Shown: positions 1 to 8,499, counted from the first letter of the stretch. The stretch: DNA of 64,000 nucleotides from DASUPK01 sp963804595 (GCA_963804595.1 CAWDQZ010000019.1:124001-188000); one strand, 5' to 3'. Notes: a model not told the origin generated them from the sequence alone. A program made the numbers and translations.

Positions 1-1
1 C

Positions 2-616
2 CTGGGCAGTCTGTACCTCGAGCGGGTGCTCGGCTACGACCCGCTCGAGATCGGGCTCGCATTCCTGCCGGTGGCGCTCACGATCGGGATTCTGTCCGTG
101 GGCTTCTCGGAGCGGCTCGTGATGCGCTTCGGCCCCAAGCCCGTCCTCCTGGTTGGGCAGGTGTTGATCGTCGCGGGCCTCGTTCTGTTCGCGCTTTCGC
201 CCGTCCAATCGAGCTACTTCAGGGACCTGCTTGCGCCGATGCTCCTGCTCGGCATCGGGGCGGGGCTCTCGTTCCCGTCGCTGATGGGTCTCGCGATGTC
301 GAGTGCCACGGCGGAGGACTCGGGCCTCGCATCGGGTCTGGTCAACACCTCGCTCCAGGTTGGCGGCGCGCTGGGGCTCGCGGTGCTGGCGACCTTGTCC
401 GCGACGCGGACGGACAACCTGCTCGCAAGCGGCACGTCTCCGGACGCAGCCCTGACCAGCGGTTTCCACCTCGCGTTCTGGATCGGTGCCGGCCTGGTCA
501 CCGCGGCGGTCGCGATCACGACGCTGGTGATTCAGTCACGCCCGGCGATCGCCGAGGCGGAGCCGCTGAACGAGCTGGACCTCGAGGGCGAGCCCGCCTA
601 CTGGGAGGCCGCCTAG
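2..616 (+). CDS. MFS drug:H+ antiporter (DHA2-like), C-terminal part
   Basis: The frame is open from base 2, so the gene begins before the window; 204 codons of its 3' end are visible. The residues form about five hydrophobic segments. A stretch rich in small residues (PSLMGLAMSSATAEDSGLAS, about codons 96-115) followed by a VNTSLQVGGALGLAV segment is typical of the 14-helix DHA2/EmrB-QacA branch of the major facilitator superfamily. Such proteins export drugs or metabolites across the inner membrane using the proton gradient. The tail is acidic (EPLNELDLEGEPAYWE). It overlaps by 4 bases the end of a convergent gene. The substrate cannot be deduced. Confidence 0.88.
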   Translation: MGSLYLERVLGYDPLEIGLAFLPVALTIGILSVGFSERLVMRFGPKPVLLVGQVLIVAGLVLFALSPVQSSYFRDLLAPMLLLGIGAGLSFPSLMGLAMSSATAEDSGLASGLVNTSLQVGGALGLAVLATLSATRTDNLLASGTSPDAALTSGFHLAFWIGAGLVTAAVAITTLVIQSRPAIAEAEPLNELDLEGEPAYWEAA

Positions 617-1230
617 CCCAGACCTTCCTCGATCGCGGCCAGCTCCTCGAGGAGCTTGTCGCGGCGAGGACCCGGCTCCTCCCGCAGCGCGGCCCGCGCG
701 GCCTGGAGCCCATAGCGCGCCTCGGCGTCCCTCCCCTGCTGGACGTCGAGGCGCGCTCGCTGTATGAGGGTCTCCGCGGGATGCACCTCGTCCCTGCCGG
801 CCAGAACCGCCGCCACGCGCGACTGCGGATCGACGTCCTCGAGCCGGCCGCCGCGGGTCTGCGGAAGCTGGCTCGCCTCAGTCCAGCGGCCCTCGGCGAG
901 CTCATCGCCGGTGCCGTGTCCCAGCCTGATGGCGAGCGCCTTGGTCACGCCGATGTCCTGCACGAGCGGGTCCCGCGCCTCGGCGCGCGCGGCGCTCAGG
1001 GCGCGGTTGACGATCCGCGCGGCGTCGCGGAGCTCCCGCGTTCCGCGTTCGCGATCGTCCATCGTCCGCTTGAGCCAGGCTGATCCCGACGCCTCGTCAT
1101 CGAAGGGAACGCCGGTCACCGTCACCCTGGTCACGGGCACCTGCTCGGGCTCGCCGGGCGCGACCGGACGGGCGCGGCGGCGACCACGGCGCTGGGGCCG
1201 AGTGACGTCGAGCTCCTGGACGATCATCAC
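613..1230 (-). CDS. hypothetical protein with helical C-terminal repeat-like region
   Basis: I do not recognise this 205-residue protein. It has an Arg/Pro-rich stretch (residues 10-28), then a charged, mostly helical C-terminal half (about 130-205) resembling one or two degenerate TPR units. No signal peptide or membrane segment is seen. The GTG at 1230 is the first standard start, but the same frame stays open upstream with coding-like sequence (FVQLELAGRIGLPEGRYLVRE, bases 1249-1311) almost up to the stop of the upstream hydrolase gene at 1346. The true start is therefore probably further upstream and may use an unusual codon. It follows the hydrolase gene on the same strand and may be cotranscribed with it. 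Confidence 0.72.
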   Translation of the reverse strand: MMIVQELDVTRPQRRGRRRARPVAPGEPEQVPVTRVTVTGVPFDDEASGSAWLKRTMDDRERGTRELRDAARIVNRALSAARAEARDPLVQDIGVTKALAIRLGHGTGDELAEGRWTEASQLPQTRGGRLEDVDPQSRVAAVLAGRDEVHPAETLIQRARLDVQQGRDAEARYGLQAARAALREEPGPRRDKLLEELAAIEEGLG

Positions 1231-1345
1231 CCGGTCCGCGTCGGCCTCGCGGACCAGATAGCGACCCTCCGGCAGCCCGATCCTCCCGGCCAGCTCGAGC
1301 TGGACGAAGCTGACTCTGGTTATCGAGGTTCCGGCCGTGGCGCCG

Positions 1346-3766
1346 CTAGTCGCCCTGGCCGTTCGCCGGCAGGGCGGCGGCCGAGGGCTTGGCGGGCACC
1401 TTCGGGTTCTGGATCTGCCCGAGCCGCTCGATCAGGCGCTGCCACTGCTCGGGCTTGAGGATCTGGCCGAGTTGCTTGATCGAGCTGCCGGGGGTGGTGA
1501 AGGTGTAGCCGACGTGGATGTGGTTGTAGTGGTCGGGCAGCACGAAGGTGGGCGGCCCGAGGTCCATCAGGGAGATGATCTGCGCCGGGCGCATCGTCCC
1601 CTGCAGGAGCAGGAGGTCCTTGATCACCGCCTCGGTGATCGTGCCCGGCCCCTGGTGCCCGGTGATCGGGATTCCGTTGACGGCGGCGATGTCCACGGCC
1701 GAGCCATAGGAGTGGGCCGAGACGTTGCCCGAGGCGGTCAGATAGGAATGCCCGCATTTCAGTGAGGTGATCGTCAGGTGGTAGCCCTTGGCGACCAGGT
1801 ACTCCATCACCGCCAGAACCCGGCGGTCGATCTGGCCCGTCGCGATGTCGTTGCGGCCACAGGAGTAGATCGAGAGGGCCGGGTCTTCCAGAACCCGCTG
1901 CTGGAGCGCCGCCTTCGACATCAGCAGGACCTGGCCGACCGTCGGGTTGTCCGCGAACGGGTTCTTGTCCGCGGCCCGGTAGATCGCGGTGGTCTCGAGC
2001 AGCTTCCAGCCGTCGAGAATCGGCTTCGGGTCGATGTTGGGTGCGCCACGACCGGCGGGCCGGATCGCAAAGTTGAGGTGCGGCGGGGCGGCGTCGGGTT
2101 GGCCGACGCGGCCGATCACGGTGCCGCCGGTGACCTTGGAGCCGACCTTGAGCGGCTTCAGCTCCATCGTCTTCTGGTCGAACCTGAAGCTTGGCGCCAG
2201 CGCCGACTTGAAGGTCTCATAGCCGGGGACCGCGCGGCCGAGGAGCTGGTCGAGCTGGCCTGCAACGCCCGTGTTGGCGCCGTTGCCCGAGCGCTGAGGC
2301 AGGGCGAAGAGGCGGTTGCGGAGCTGCTCGGTGTTCTGCGGAGCGCTTGCAGCGCTCTTCTTGGATGAGGCCGGCGCGGGGGCATCGTCGGAGCTCTTGT
2401 TGTCGCCGGCCGAGGCTGCCTGGGTCGGTGCCGCGTCCTTGCTCGGATTGGTCACCTGGAAGTCCTTGGCGGAGAGCTTGTTCTCGCGCGGGACCGGATG
2501 GACCTTGGCGACCCGTCCGAGGTGGGCGTAGGTGTAGCGGTTGCCGTAGGCGTCCTGGAGGACGAGGAACTTGCCGAGCTGCTCCGAATCGCCCATCTTC
2601 TTGATCACGCCGTCGTTGACCGCGACGACCGGAGCGTTGAGGCTCGAGTAGATGTTGATGCTTCGGCGCTGGGCGTTCGCCTCGATCACGTCGGCGGCGT
2701 TGCCAGAGGCCCGGCGCTGGGTCGTCGAGCGGGCGAGCGCCGCGGCATCGTTGATGTCGTCGGCGTAACGGGCGTCAGCCGCGACCGGGAAGTGCGCGCC
2801 CTCCGTGAGCCCGGTCAGTGAGCCGACAAGCGCGTCCGGCAGCTTGCCGTACTGGTTCGCGTAGAGCAGGACCTCGTCGACGTACCAATCGGCGTGGTTG
2901 TAGGCGAAGATCGCCTGGCGCAGGTTCTCGTCACCACCGGCGGCCCGGAGGTAGCGGGCCGCCGCGCAGATGGCATCGACCGGGTTGTAGGGATCCTTCC
3001 TGCCATCGTTGTTGGCGTCGACGCCGTAGCCGGCCCAGGTCGAGGGGATGAACTGCATCCATCCCTCGGCTCCGGCCGAGGACACGTTCAGGTTGGTGCC
3101 GAAGGCCGTCTCGATCTTGTTGATGCCGGCGAGCACCTGCCAGGGAATCCCGTACTCGGTGCCGCAGGACTGGTAGATCGGGAGGAGGAAGGGCGGGATC
3201 TCGAACGAATCGATCAGGAAGTTCGGGACGCCGATCGGAGCGGGTCCGAAGGTCGCGACCGTGAGGCTGGGGTTCTGGTCGGTGGGGGAGCCGTCCGGGT
3301 TGCGAAGCGCGGGCTCAGTGATCTTCTGGCGCTCGCCCTTGGCGATCGCCTTCGCGCCCTTGCCCTTCTTGTTCTGCTTGCCGAAGAGGCCCGCGGTCCC
3401 CTTGGTCGTGGGGACCCCGGGCTTCACCTTCTTGCCGGTCTTGCCGGACGTCGTCGTGGTGCTGCCGGTGCCGGTGGTCGTCGTGGTGGAGGTGGTCCCG
3501 CCGCCGGATCCGCCCGTGCTGCTCGGGGCGTTGTACTCGTCGTCATCCGCTGAGTCGCTGCAGCCCGGATCGTTCAGGTCGACGAGGCCGTCCCCGTCGT
3601 TGTCCGAAAGGTCGGAGCACTGCGGCAGTGTTGTGGTGGTGCCGTCGGTCCCCGGAACCGTCACCGTGGAGTCAGTGGCACCGACCGAGACCGAGCTCGC
3701 GCTGCCTGCGGCAACGATCGCAAGAGCGCTGCCCAGGGCGATGGTGACGAGAAGCTTTTTTCTCAT
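1346..3766 (-). CDS. secreted three-domain cell-wall hydrolase (lytic transglycosylase + M23-like + M15-like)
   Basis: This 806-residue exported protein carries three different peptidoglycan-active folds. Residues 1-28 are a signal peptide. Residues 50-78 form a Ca-binding DxDxDG-type segment (SDNDGDGLVDLNDPGCSD), followed by a Thr/Ser and Lys-rich linker to about 165. Residues 200-310 are a lytic transglycosylase domain (Glu219 in KIETAFG, then EGWMQFIPSTW). Residues 370-590 resemble a LytM/M23 domain interrupted by a long low-complexity insert. Its zinc motifs look degenerate (HLNF where HxH is expected at 563). Residues 635-760 match an M15/VanY-like carboxypeptidase with H685-x6-D692 and H749-x-H751. 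The start is supported by the Lys-rich signal peptide (MRKKLL). It probably remodels the wall; the M23 part may only bind. Confidence 0.9.
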   Translation of the reverse strand: MRKKLLVTIALGSALAIVAAGSASSVSVGATDSTVTVPGTDGTTTTLPQCSDLSDNDGDGLVDLNDPGCSDSADDDEYNAPSSTGGSGGGTTSTTTTTGTGSTTTTSGKTGKKVKPGVPTTKGTAGLFGKQNKKGKGAKAIAKGERQKITEPALRNPDGSPTDQNPSLTVATFGPAPIGVPNFLIDSFEIPPFLLPIYQSCGTEYGIPWQVLAGINKIETAFGTNLNVSSAGAEGWMQFIPSTWAGYGVDANNDGRKDPYNPVDAICAAARYLRAAGGDENLRQAIFAYNHADWYVDEVLLYANQYGKLPDALVGSLTGLTEGAHFPVAADARYADDINDAAALARSTTQRRASGNAADVIEANAQRRSINIYSSLNAPVVAVNDGVIKKMGDSEQLGKFLVLQDAYGNRYTYAHLGRVAKVHPVPRENKLSAKDFQVTNPSKDAAPTQAASAGDNKSSDDAPAPASSKKSAASAPQNTEQLRNRLFALPQRSGNGANTGVAGQLDQLLGRAVPGYETFKSALAPSFRFDQKTMELKPLKVGSKVTGGTVIGRVGQPDAAPPHLNFAIRPAGRGAPNIDPKPILDGWKLLETTAIYRAADKNPFADNPTVGQVLLMSKAALQQRVLEDPALSIYSCGRNDIATGQIDRRVLAVMEYLVAKGYHLTITSLKCGHSYLTASGNVSAHSYGSAVDIAAVNGIPITGHQGPGTITEAVIKDLLLLQGTMRPAQIISLMDLGPPTFVLPDHYNHIHVGYTFTTPGSSIKQLGQILKPEQWQRLIERLGQIQNPKVPAKPSAAALPANGQGD

Positions 3767-3970
3767 TTCGGCTAGCCGATCCCGCCCGCGAAGCTCAAAG
3801 GTCTTCCAGGGTCTGCCGGACGCAGCCTCCCTGCAGTACGGGCAAGGCGGACGCTACTGATTCGCTATTCCCTTTGCAACGGCGCGCGGCGCCCGGGCAA
3901 CGCAAGCTCAATATCCCTGCGTACTCAGCCATGGCCGGCGACCCGTCTCTTCCCTCTCTGGAGCGGTACC

Positions 3971-4330
3971 GTGCTGAACGATATGGCCGAGGTCGGCGGC
4001 GAAGAGAGACATGATCAAGAGCCCGTTCGGGGCGAGAACCCACTCGGCGAGATCGCCCAGATGCTGGTCGAGAACCCTTGGATGAACCAGGCGCTTCACC
4101 TCGCCTTCGGGGTGCGTGAGCGAGCCTCGGAGGCAGGCACGGCGGTGATCCGGAACCTCAATCTGCCGACCGGCAACGACGTCGACCGGCTGGCGCGACG
4201 TCTGCGCGGACTTTCCGAGCGGCTCGAGGAGGTCGAGGACGCCCTCGACCGGCTCGGCCGCGAGGTCGCCGAGCTCCGCCGCGAGGTCGAGTCCTCGCAA
4301 CCTCGAGCTTCGAGTCAGAGTCAGGGTTGA
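3971..4330 (+). CDS. coiled-coil hypothetical protein, phasin/PhaE-like
   Basis: A 119-residue cytoplasmic protein. Residues 25-65 hold a short amphipathic region (NPWMNQALHLAFGVRERASE), and residues 70-112 form a strong heptad coiled coil (RLARRLRGLSERLEEVEDALDRLGREVAEL). This layout resembles small polyhydroxyalkanoate granule-associated or PHA-synthase-subunit-like proteins, but the similarity is only in overall pattern. The gene is transcribed away from the hydrolase gene, from a 200-base divergent intergenic region, and converges with the nucleoside phosphorylase gene, whose stop lies 5 bases beyond its own. Function is otherwise unknown. Confidence 0.7.
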   Translation: MLNDMAEVGGEERHDQEPVRGENPLGEIAQMLVENPWMNQALHLAFGVRERASEAGTAVIRNLNLPTGNDVDRLARRLRGLSERLEEVEDALDRLGREVAELRREVESSQPRASSQSQG

Positions 4331-4334
4331 CGGT

Positions 4335-5045
4335 CTAGTCGTCGAGCGCTTCGGCGGCGACGGAGCCCATTCGCTCGGCGGCTGCGGCCAGGCCCTCGTC
4401 GTCGATCCGCCTGCGCACGCCGTCCGCGAAGGTGTCCGACACCGCGAGCAGGCAGGCGGTCGCCACGCCGAGGCGCCTGCCGAGCGTGAACAGGGTGGCG
4501 GCCTCCATCTCGACGGCGACGGCGCCGCGGCGGCGCCAGGACGCTGCGCGCGGCCGGGAAGGCCCGCCGTCACCCTCAGCCTCGTAGAACAGGTCCGTCG
4601 ACACGATGCGCGCTGGCGTCGGCGTGCCCTCGATCGCCGCGGCCACGCGGCCGGTGAGATCAGGATCGGGGTCCGCCACCTCTCCCGCTCCGAGCGCGCG
4701 GCTCGCGCCGTCCTCAGCCAGCGCCTCACCGGCGACGAACAGATCGCCATGGCCGAGGTCCGGGTCGAGCGCTCCGCAGGTGCCGACCCTGATCGCCCGA
4801 CGCACGCCCAACTCGGCCAGCTCCCGCAGGACGATCGCCGCGCTCGGCCCGCCCATCCCGGTTGACTGGATGCTGAGGGCCCGTCCAGCGGGCGTCTCGC
4901 CCGTGTAGCCCCAGAGGCCGCGGGCATGGTTGCTCATCCTGGGCTCGGTGAGCAGCTGTTGGGCCAGGGCGAGTGCCCGTCCGGGGTCTCCCGGCAGCAG
5001 CACGTCCTCGGCGTAGTCGGTGCTGGGGCGGAGGTGGTACGGCAT
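4335..5045 (-). CDS. deoD: purine nucleoside phosphorylase, DeoD-type
   Basis: This 236-residue protein belongs to the PNP/UDP phosphorylase family, which splits nucleosides with phosphate to a free base and ribose-1-phosphate in purine salvage. The phosphate-binding loop VLLPGDPGRA lies near residue 15. SNHARGLWGYTGETPAG (about 38-54), GMGGPSAAIV (about 63-72) and the RVGTCGAL phosphate site (about 86-93) follow. VEMEAATLF (about 173) binds ribose, and VSDTFADG (about 198) carries the Asp that in hexameric DeoD enzymes protonates the purine N7. The length equals that of bacterial hexameric enzymes. Uridine phosphorylase is the alternative, but the Asp in VSDT favours purines. It is a monocistronic gene in tail-to-tail arrangement with the coiled-coil gene. 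Confidence 0.88.
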   Translation of the reverse strand: MPYHLRPSTDYAEDVLLPGDPGRALALAQQLLTEPRMSNHARGLWGYTGETPAGRALSIQSTGMGGPSAAIVLRELAELGVRRAIRVGTCGALDPDLGHGDLFVAGEALAEDGASRALGAGEVADPDPDLTGRVAAAIEGTPTPARIVSTDLFYEAEGDGGPSRPRAASWRRRGAVAVEMEAATLFTLGRRLGVATACLLAVSDTFADGVRRRIDDEGLAAAAERMGSVAAEALDD

Positions 5046-5114
5046 GGGCCGGGCACCGTACAGCGGCGTGCCGCCCCGCGGCCCGGGGGTAGGCTTAGCC
5101 GGAGACTGGTCCGG

Positions 5115-5597
5115 ATGGGGTCGAAGACGAAAGCAACGGCGAAACGGTTGACCTCAGGTCGAGGGTCAGGCTCGGATCAGCAGCTGACGAAGAAGGAGCT
5201 CAAGCAGATCCTGAACACGGTCCTCAAGCAGATCGACCAGGATCCCGACGACGGTCCGCGACTGAGCGCGGCGGCGGCGCCGCTGCGACTCGAGTTCCCC
5301 GATCTGCCGCTGACGCTGAACGTCTCCCGGTCCGACGGCGGTCGGCACTGCCTCGACTGGGACTTCTCGACCCGCTCGAGCGCGAAGCCGAAGCTTCGCC
5401 TCAGCATGGAGTCGGCGGTCGCCAATCGCGTCTTGCAGGGAAGGGAGAACCCCGCGATCGCGATCGCTCGCGGTCGGCTGCGCACCAGGGTCGAGGATGC
5501 CGGGGCGGCGCTTCGCTTCTTCCCGGCCGCCAAGCCACTCTTCTCCCGCTATCGCGAGCTGGTCTCGGAGAAGTACCCACACCTCGCCATTGACTAG
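5115..5597 (+). CDS. SCP-2 sterol-carrier-like small protein
   Basis: A 160-residue protein with a basic N-terminus (MGSKTKATAKRLTSG) and a region about 55-150 resembling the SCP-2/sterol-carrier fold. The beta-rich stretch PLTLNVSRSDGGRHCLDWDF is followed by a helix with NRVLQGRENPAIAIARGRLR and ends in ALRFFPAAKPLFSRYRELV, which is typical of SCP-2 proteins in actinobacteria. Such domains bind lipids or acyl-CoA in the cytoplasm. The open frame reaches back to 4926, but that part lies antisense to the deoD gene, so I use ATG 5115 as the start. It is alone between a divergent deoD and the promoter of the adenylyl cyclase gene. Confidence 0.78.
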   Translation: MGSKTKATAKRLTSGRGSGSDQQLTKKELKQILNTVLKQIDQDPDDGPRLSAAAAPLRLEFPDLPLTLNVSRSDGGRHCLDWDFSTRSSAKPKLRLSMESAVANRVLQGRENPAIAIARGRLRTRVEDAGAALRFFPAAKPLFSRYRELVSEKYPHLAID

Positions 5598-5605
5598 GCG
5601 CGGGA

Positions 5606-5635
5606 TTGACTTCGCCACCGAGGGGGGCGTAGTCT
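5606..5635 (+). promoter_or_regulatory. sigma-70-type promoter for the MerR-cyclase leader
   Basis: TTGACT (5606-5611) and TAGTCT (5630-5635) are separated by 18 bases, close to the consensus for a vegetative promoter. Transcription would start near 5642 and give a leader of about 195 bases before the ATG at 5838. The -35 box begins 9 bases after the stop of the preceding SCP-2-like gene. Confidence 0.6.
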
Positions 5636-5641
5636 CGTTTC

Positions 5642-5837
5642 ACTCGAAAAGCTCTTGGGCCGGAAGCGGGTCCGCGGTCCGCAGGTCCCCCGGCGACTGG
5701 GATCGGCGACAGGGCTCCGCGAGGCGTCTAGGCGCCGCTGGCCGACGAGGCGGGCCGAGAGCCCGCAGGCGACGGGGTCCTGGGGCCCCGTCGCTTTGTC
5801 AGGAGGCCTTCGGGCTTTCATCGGGGCCGGCTGAGAG
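5642..5837 (+). promoter_or_regulatory. long GC-rich structured 5' leader with terminator-like hairpin
   Basis: The roughly 195-base untranslated region contains several potential stems. The clearest is a perfect 9-bp stem, GCGACGGGG (5769-5777) with CCCCGTCGC (5786-5794), followed by TTTGTC, which resembles a weak intrinsic terminator placed 44 bases before the start codon. A second short hairpin with a TTCG loop (AGGCC/GGCTT, 5804-5816) follows. I found no match to cobalamin, SAM, glycine, M-box or ydaO riboswitch core motifs. It could be an attenuator, an unknown riboswitch or a small RNA gene ending at the 5794 hairpin. Confidence 0.4.
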
Positions 5838-7055
5838 ATGACCCCCGACCATCGGAACGATCCCGACGACGCCATCTCGCTGGCCGAGGCGAGCCGGCTC
5901 GCCGGTGTCTCCACCTCCACCCTGAAGCGCTGGGCCGACGACGGCCTGGTCCCGATCTCGGATGGGAGGTGGACGCCGGCGTCGGCGGCCCAGGCCCGCG
6001 TGATCGCGCGGATGCGGGAACGCGGCTACTCCATCGAGGCCATCAGGGAGGCGGCGGAGGGGGGTCGGCTCGCGTTCGGCCGCGCGGAGGATCTCTTCGA
6101 GATACCCGAGGGCCGCTATACACGGGACGAGGCAGCCGAGCTGACCGGCCTCGAGCCGGAGCTGATCGAGCGGCTGATGACCCTGCTCGGCACCCCGATG
6201 AGCGCGGACACGATGCTGAACGAGGAGGACCTGCGCGCGATGCGGCACTTCGCGAACGTGCTGGCATCCGGCTTCCCCCTCGTCGCCTTTCTCCAACTCG
6301 TCCGGGTCTACGCCCAGTCGATCCGCCGGGTCGCCGACTCGGAGGTCCGGCTCTTCCACCTCTACGTCCACGAGCCGCTCATGCAGGAGGGAGTGCCGCC
6401 GCTCGAGATCGGGGAGGAGATGGGGTCGCTCGCTGGCGACCTGCTTCCGGTGACCGCACCGCTGATGGAGTACATGCACAACCGGTACCTGCGCTTCTAC
6501 ATCGAGCAGGACGTGGTCGGCCACATGGAGGCCGACATCGGCGGAGCGGGTCGCGGTCTCGCCCGGGTCTCGACCACCTTCTGCTTCGTCGACCTGACCG
6601 GTTTCACCCGATACACGGAGGAGGAGGGCGACGAGGAGGCGCTCGATCTGGTCGAGCGCTTCATCGACACCGTCGAGGCGACCCTCCCCTCGGAGGCGAC
6701 GATCGTGAAGACGATCGGTGACGAGGTGATGGTCGTGTCCCCGGACCCGGCGACGCTGACCGAGTGGGCAGTCGGATTCCTCGCGCTGTTCCAGGAGCGA
6801 CCGCAGCCGCGGGTCGGCATCCACTACGGGGCCGCGGTCTTCCGCGACGGCGACTACTTCGGCGGCGACGTCAACCTGACGCACCGCGTCGTCTCCCGGG
6901 CGCTCGGCGGGGAGGTGCTGGTGACCCAGGGCCTCGTGGATGCGGTCGAGGAGTCTGACTTCCTGCGCTTCGACGCGATCGGCGAGGTCGTGCTCAAGGG
7001 GTTCCCCGAGCCAATCTCCCTCTATATCGCTATCGCCAGGCCCGCCGCCGACTAG
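5838..7055 (+). CDS. MerR-like HTH / class III adenylyl cyclase fusion
   Basis: A 405-residue protein that joins a DNA-binding-like domain to a nucleotide cyclase. Residues 12-75 form a MerR-type helix-turn-helix (ISLAEASRLAGVSTSTLKRWADDGLVP). Residues 93-230 hold a second HTH-like and all-helical region resembling the regulatory domain of mycobacterial cyclases such as Rv1264. Residues 245-400 are the catalytic domain. All key residues are present: metal ligands D252 (FVDLTGFT) and D295 (TIGDEVM), substrate-selecting K291 and D344, and transition-state N346 and R350 (DVNLTHR). It should therefore make cAMP, probably as a homodimer. The gene has its own promoter and long leader and is followed, 75 bases later, by tilS. 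What signal the HTH domain senses, or whether it binds DNA, is unknown. Confidence 0.92.
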   Translation: MTPDHRNDPDDAISLAEASRLAGVSTSTLKRWADDGLVPISDGRWTPASAAQARVIARMRERGYSIEAIREAAEGGRLAFGRAEDLFEIPEGRYTRDEAAELTGLEPELIERLMTLLGTPMSADTMLNEEDLRAMRHFANVLASGFPLVAFLQLVRVYAQSIRRVADSEVRLFHLYVHEPLMQEGVPPLEIGEEMGSLAGDLLPVTAPLMEYMHNRYLRFYIEQDVVGHMEADIGGAGRGLARVSTTFCFVDLTGFTRYTEEEGDEEALDLVERFIDTVEATLPSEATIVKTIGDEVMVVSPDPATLTEWAVGFLALFQERPQPRVGIHYGAAVFRDGDYFGGDVNLTHRVVSRALGGEVLVTQGLVDAVEESDFLRFDAIGEVVLKGFPEPISLYIAIARPAAD

Positions 7056-7130
7056 CGCCCGTGCCGCTCGTGCGCCCGCGACTTCGACCCCTGGGCGAGC
7101 CGCGACCGGAGCGTTCCTAGAATCGGCCGC

Positions 7131-8477
7131 ATGGCGGCCGCTGAGGCTCTCTCGGCCCTCGCCCGCACCGTGCGGGAGAGCGGACTGATCGCCGAGAGCA
7201 CCCGGGGCGTCGTCCTGGTGTCCGGTGGCGCCGACTCTGCGGCGACGGCAGCGGGGCTGGTCGAGGTCCTGGGGCCCGCCGCCGTGGTGGCGCTCCATCT
7301 GAATTACCGCCTGCGCGCGGATTCCGACCGGGACGAGGACACCGTGCGCGAGCTCGCCGCCGGGCTCGGGGTGGACCTCGAGGTGGAGCGCCCGGAGCTC
7401 GGGGAGGGCAACGTCCAGGCCGCGGCGCGTGAGGCGCGCTACCGCTCCGCGGAGCGGCTGCGCGGAGTCCGTGGAGCGGATTGGATCGCGACCGGGCACA
7501 CGCGGACGGACCTCGCCGAGACGCTGCTCTACCGGCTCGTGACCTCCCCCGGGCGCCGTGCTCTGCTCGGGCTGCAGCCGCGGCGCGGCGCGATCGTTCG
7601 ACCGCTGCTCGGGCTCGACCGCGACGAGGTGCGGCGCCTGGCGCGGGACGCAGGCCTGCCCTTCCGAGATGACCCGAGCAATCTCGAGCCGCGCTTCGCC
7701 CGCAACCGGATCAGGAACGAAGTGCTGCCGGTGCTGCGCGAGATCGGCCCGGCCGAGGCGACGATCGCCGAGACCCAGGCGGAGCTGTCGGAGGAGGCGG
7801 ACGCCCTCGAAGGCGTGGTCGCCGAGGCCCTCGCCAGGTCCGGCGCCGAGACCGCCGGCGCCGTCAGTCGGGAGGCGCTCGCGCCGCTCCACCCTGCGGT
7901 GCGGCGGCTCGCCCTTCGCCGCCTGGCGGAGCGGGCTGCCGGACGGGCGGTGGCCCTCGGCCGCGGCCGCGCCGAGCAGATCTGGCGGCTCGTCAACGAC
8001 CCAGAGGGGGGCGTCGTCGAGCTCGGCGGGGGGGTGGAGGCCCAGGTCGAGGCGGCGCACGTGCGCTTCACGACGGGCCCGCCCGCTGCGTCCGCGACGG
8101 CGACGCTGCCCGTCCCCGGCGTCTGCCGCTTCGGCAGCTGGGAGGTCCGCGCGGAGCTCGCCCCGGCCGTCCCTCGCGCTGAGGGGCCCGACCTCGCTGT
8201 GCTCGATCCTGAGGCCCTCGCCGGCGCGCTCGAGGTGCGCTCGTGGCGGGAGGGCGACCGGATGCGGCCGCTCGGCCTCGGTGGGAGCAAGTCGCTGCAG
8301 GATCTGTTCACGGATCGCAGGGTGCCGAGATCGCTGCGGCATGCGCTGCCGGTCGTCACCTCCGATGGGAGGATCGTCTGGATCGCGGGTGTCGCGGTTT
8401 CGGAGGAGTTCGCCGCCAGGGCGGACGCCTCCGAGGCCGCTGTGCTGACCGCCGCCCAGGTCCGCGCAGCCGGATGA
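7131..8477 (+). CDS. tilS: tRNA(Ile)-lysidine synthetase
   Basis: TilS attaches lysine to C34 of the CAU-anticodon tRNA-Ile, using ATP, so that it reads AUA as isoleucine; it is essential. The 448-residue protein has the N-type ATP-pyrophosphatase loop SGGADS at residues 31-36, LHLNYRLR (about 56) and the RYxxAERLR and TGHTRTDLAETLL motifs (about 105-135). The C-terminal substrate-binding domain contains WREGDRMRPLG (about 376-386) and KSLQDLFTDRRVPRSLR. The length is near the 430-450 residues of the full-domain family. It begins the tilS-hpt-ftsH run found in many Gram-positive bacteria; hpt starts 22 bases downstream. Confidence 0.96.
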   Translation: MAAAEALSALARTVRESGLIAESTRGVVLVSGGADSAATAAGLVEVLGPAAVVALHLNYRLRADSDRDEDTVRELAAGLGVDLEVERPELGEGNVQAAAREARYRSAERLRGVRGADWIATGHTRTDLAETLLYRLVTSPGRRALLGLQPRRGAIVRPLLGLDRDEVRRLARDAGLPFRDDPSNLEPRFARNRIRNEVLPVLREIGPAEATIAETQAELSEEADALEGVVAEALARSGAETAGAVSREALAPLHPAVRRLALRRLAERAAGRAVALGRGRAEQIWRLVNDPEGGVVELGGGVEAQVEAAHVRFTTGPPAASATATLPVPGVCRFGSWEVRAELAPAVPRAEGPDLAVLDPEALAGALEVRSWREGDRMRPLGLGGSKSLQDLFTDRRVPRSLRHALPVVTSDGRIVWIAGVAVSEEFAARADASEAAVLTAAQVRAAG

Positions 8478-8499
8478 ACCGGAAATTAGACTGCGCGCC

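Noticed and set aside
3908..4927. A 339-codon minus-strand frame over deoD
   Set aside because: The alternative frame 4335-5045 contains all purine nucleoside phosphorylase motifs; the longer one is Arg/Ser-rich noise.
5642..5800. Assignment of the leader to a known riboswitch, 6S, SRP RNA or RNase P RNA
   Set aside because: The invariant core sequences of these families were not found, so only a generic structured leader is reported.
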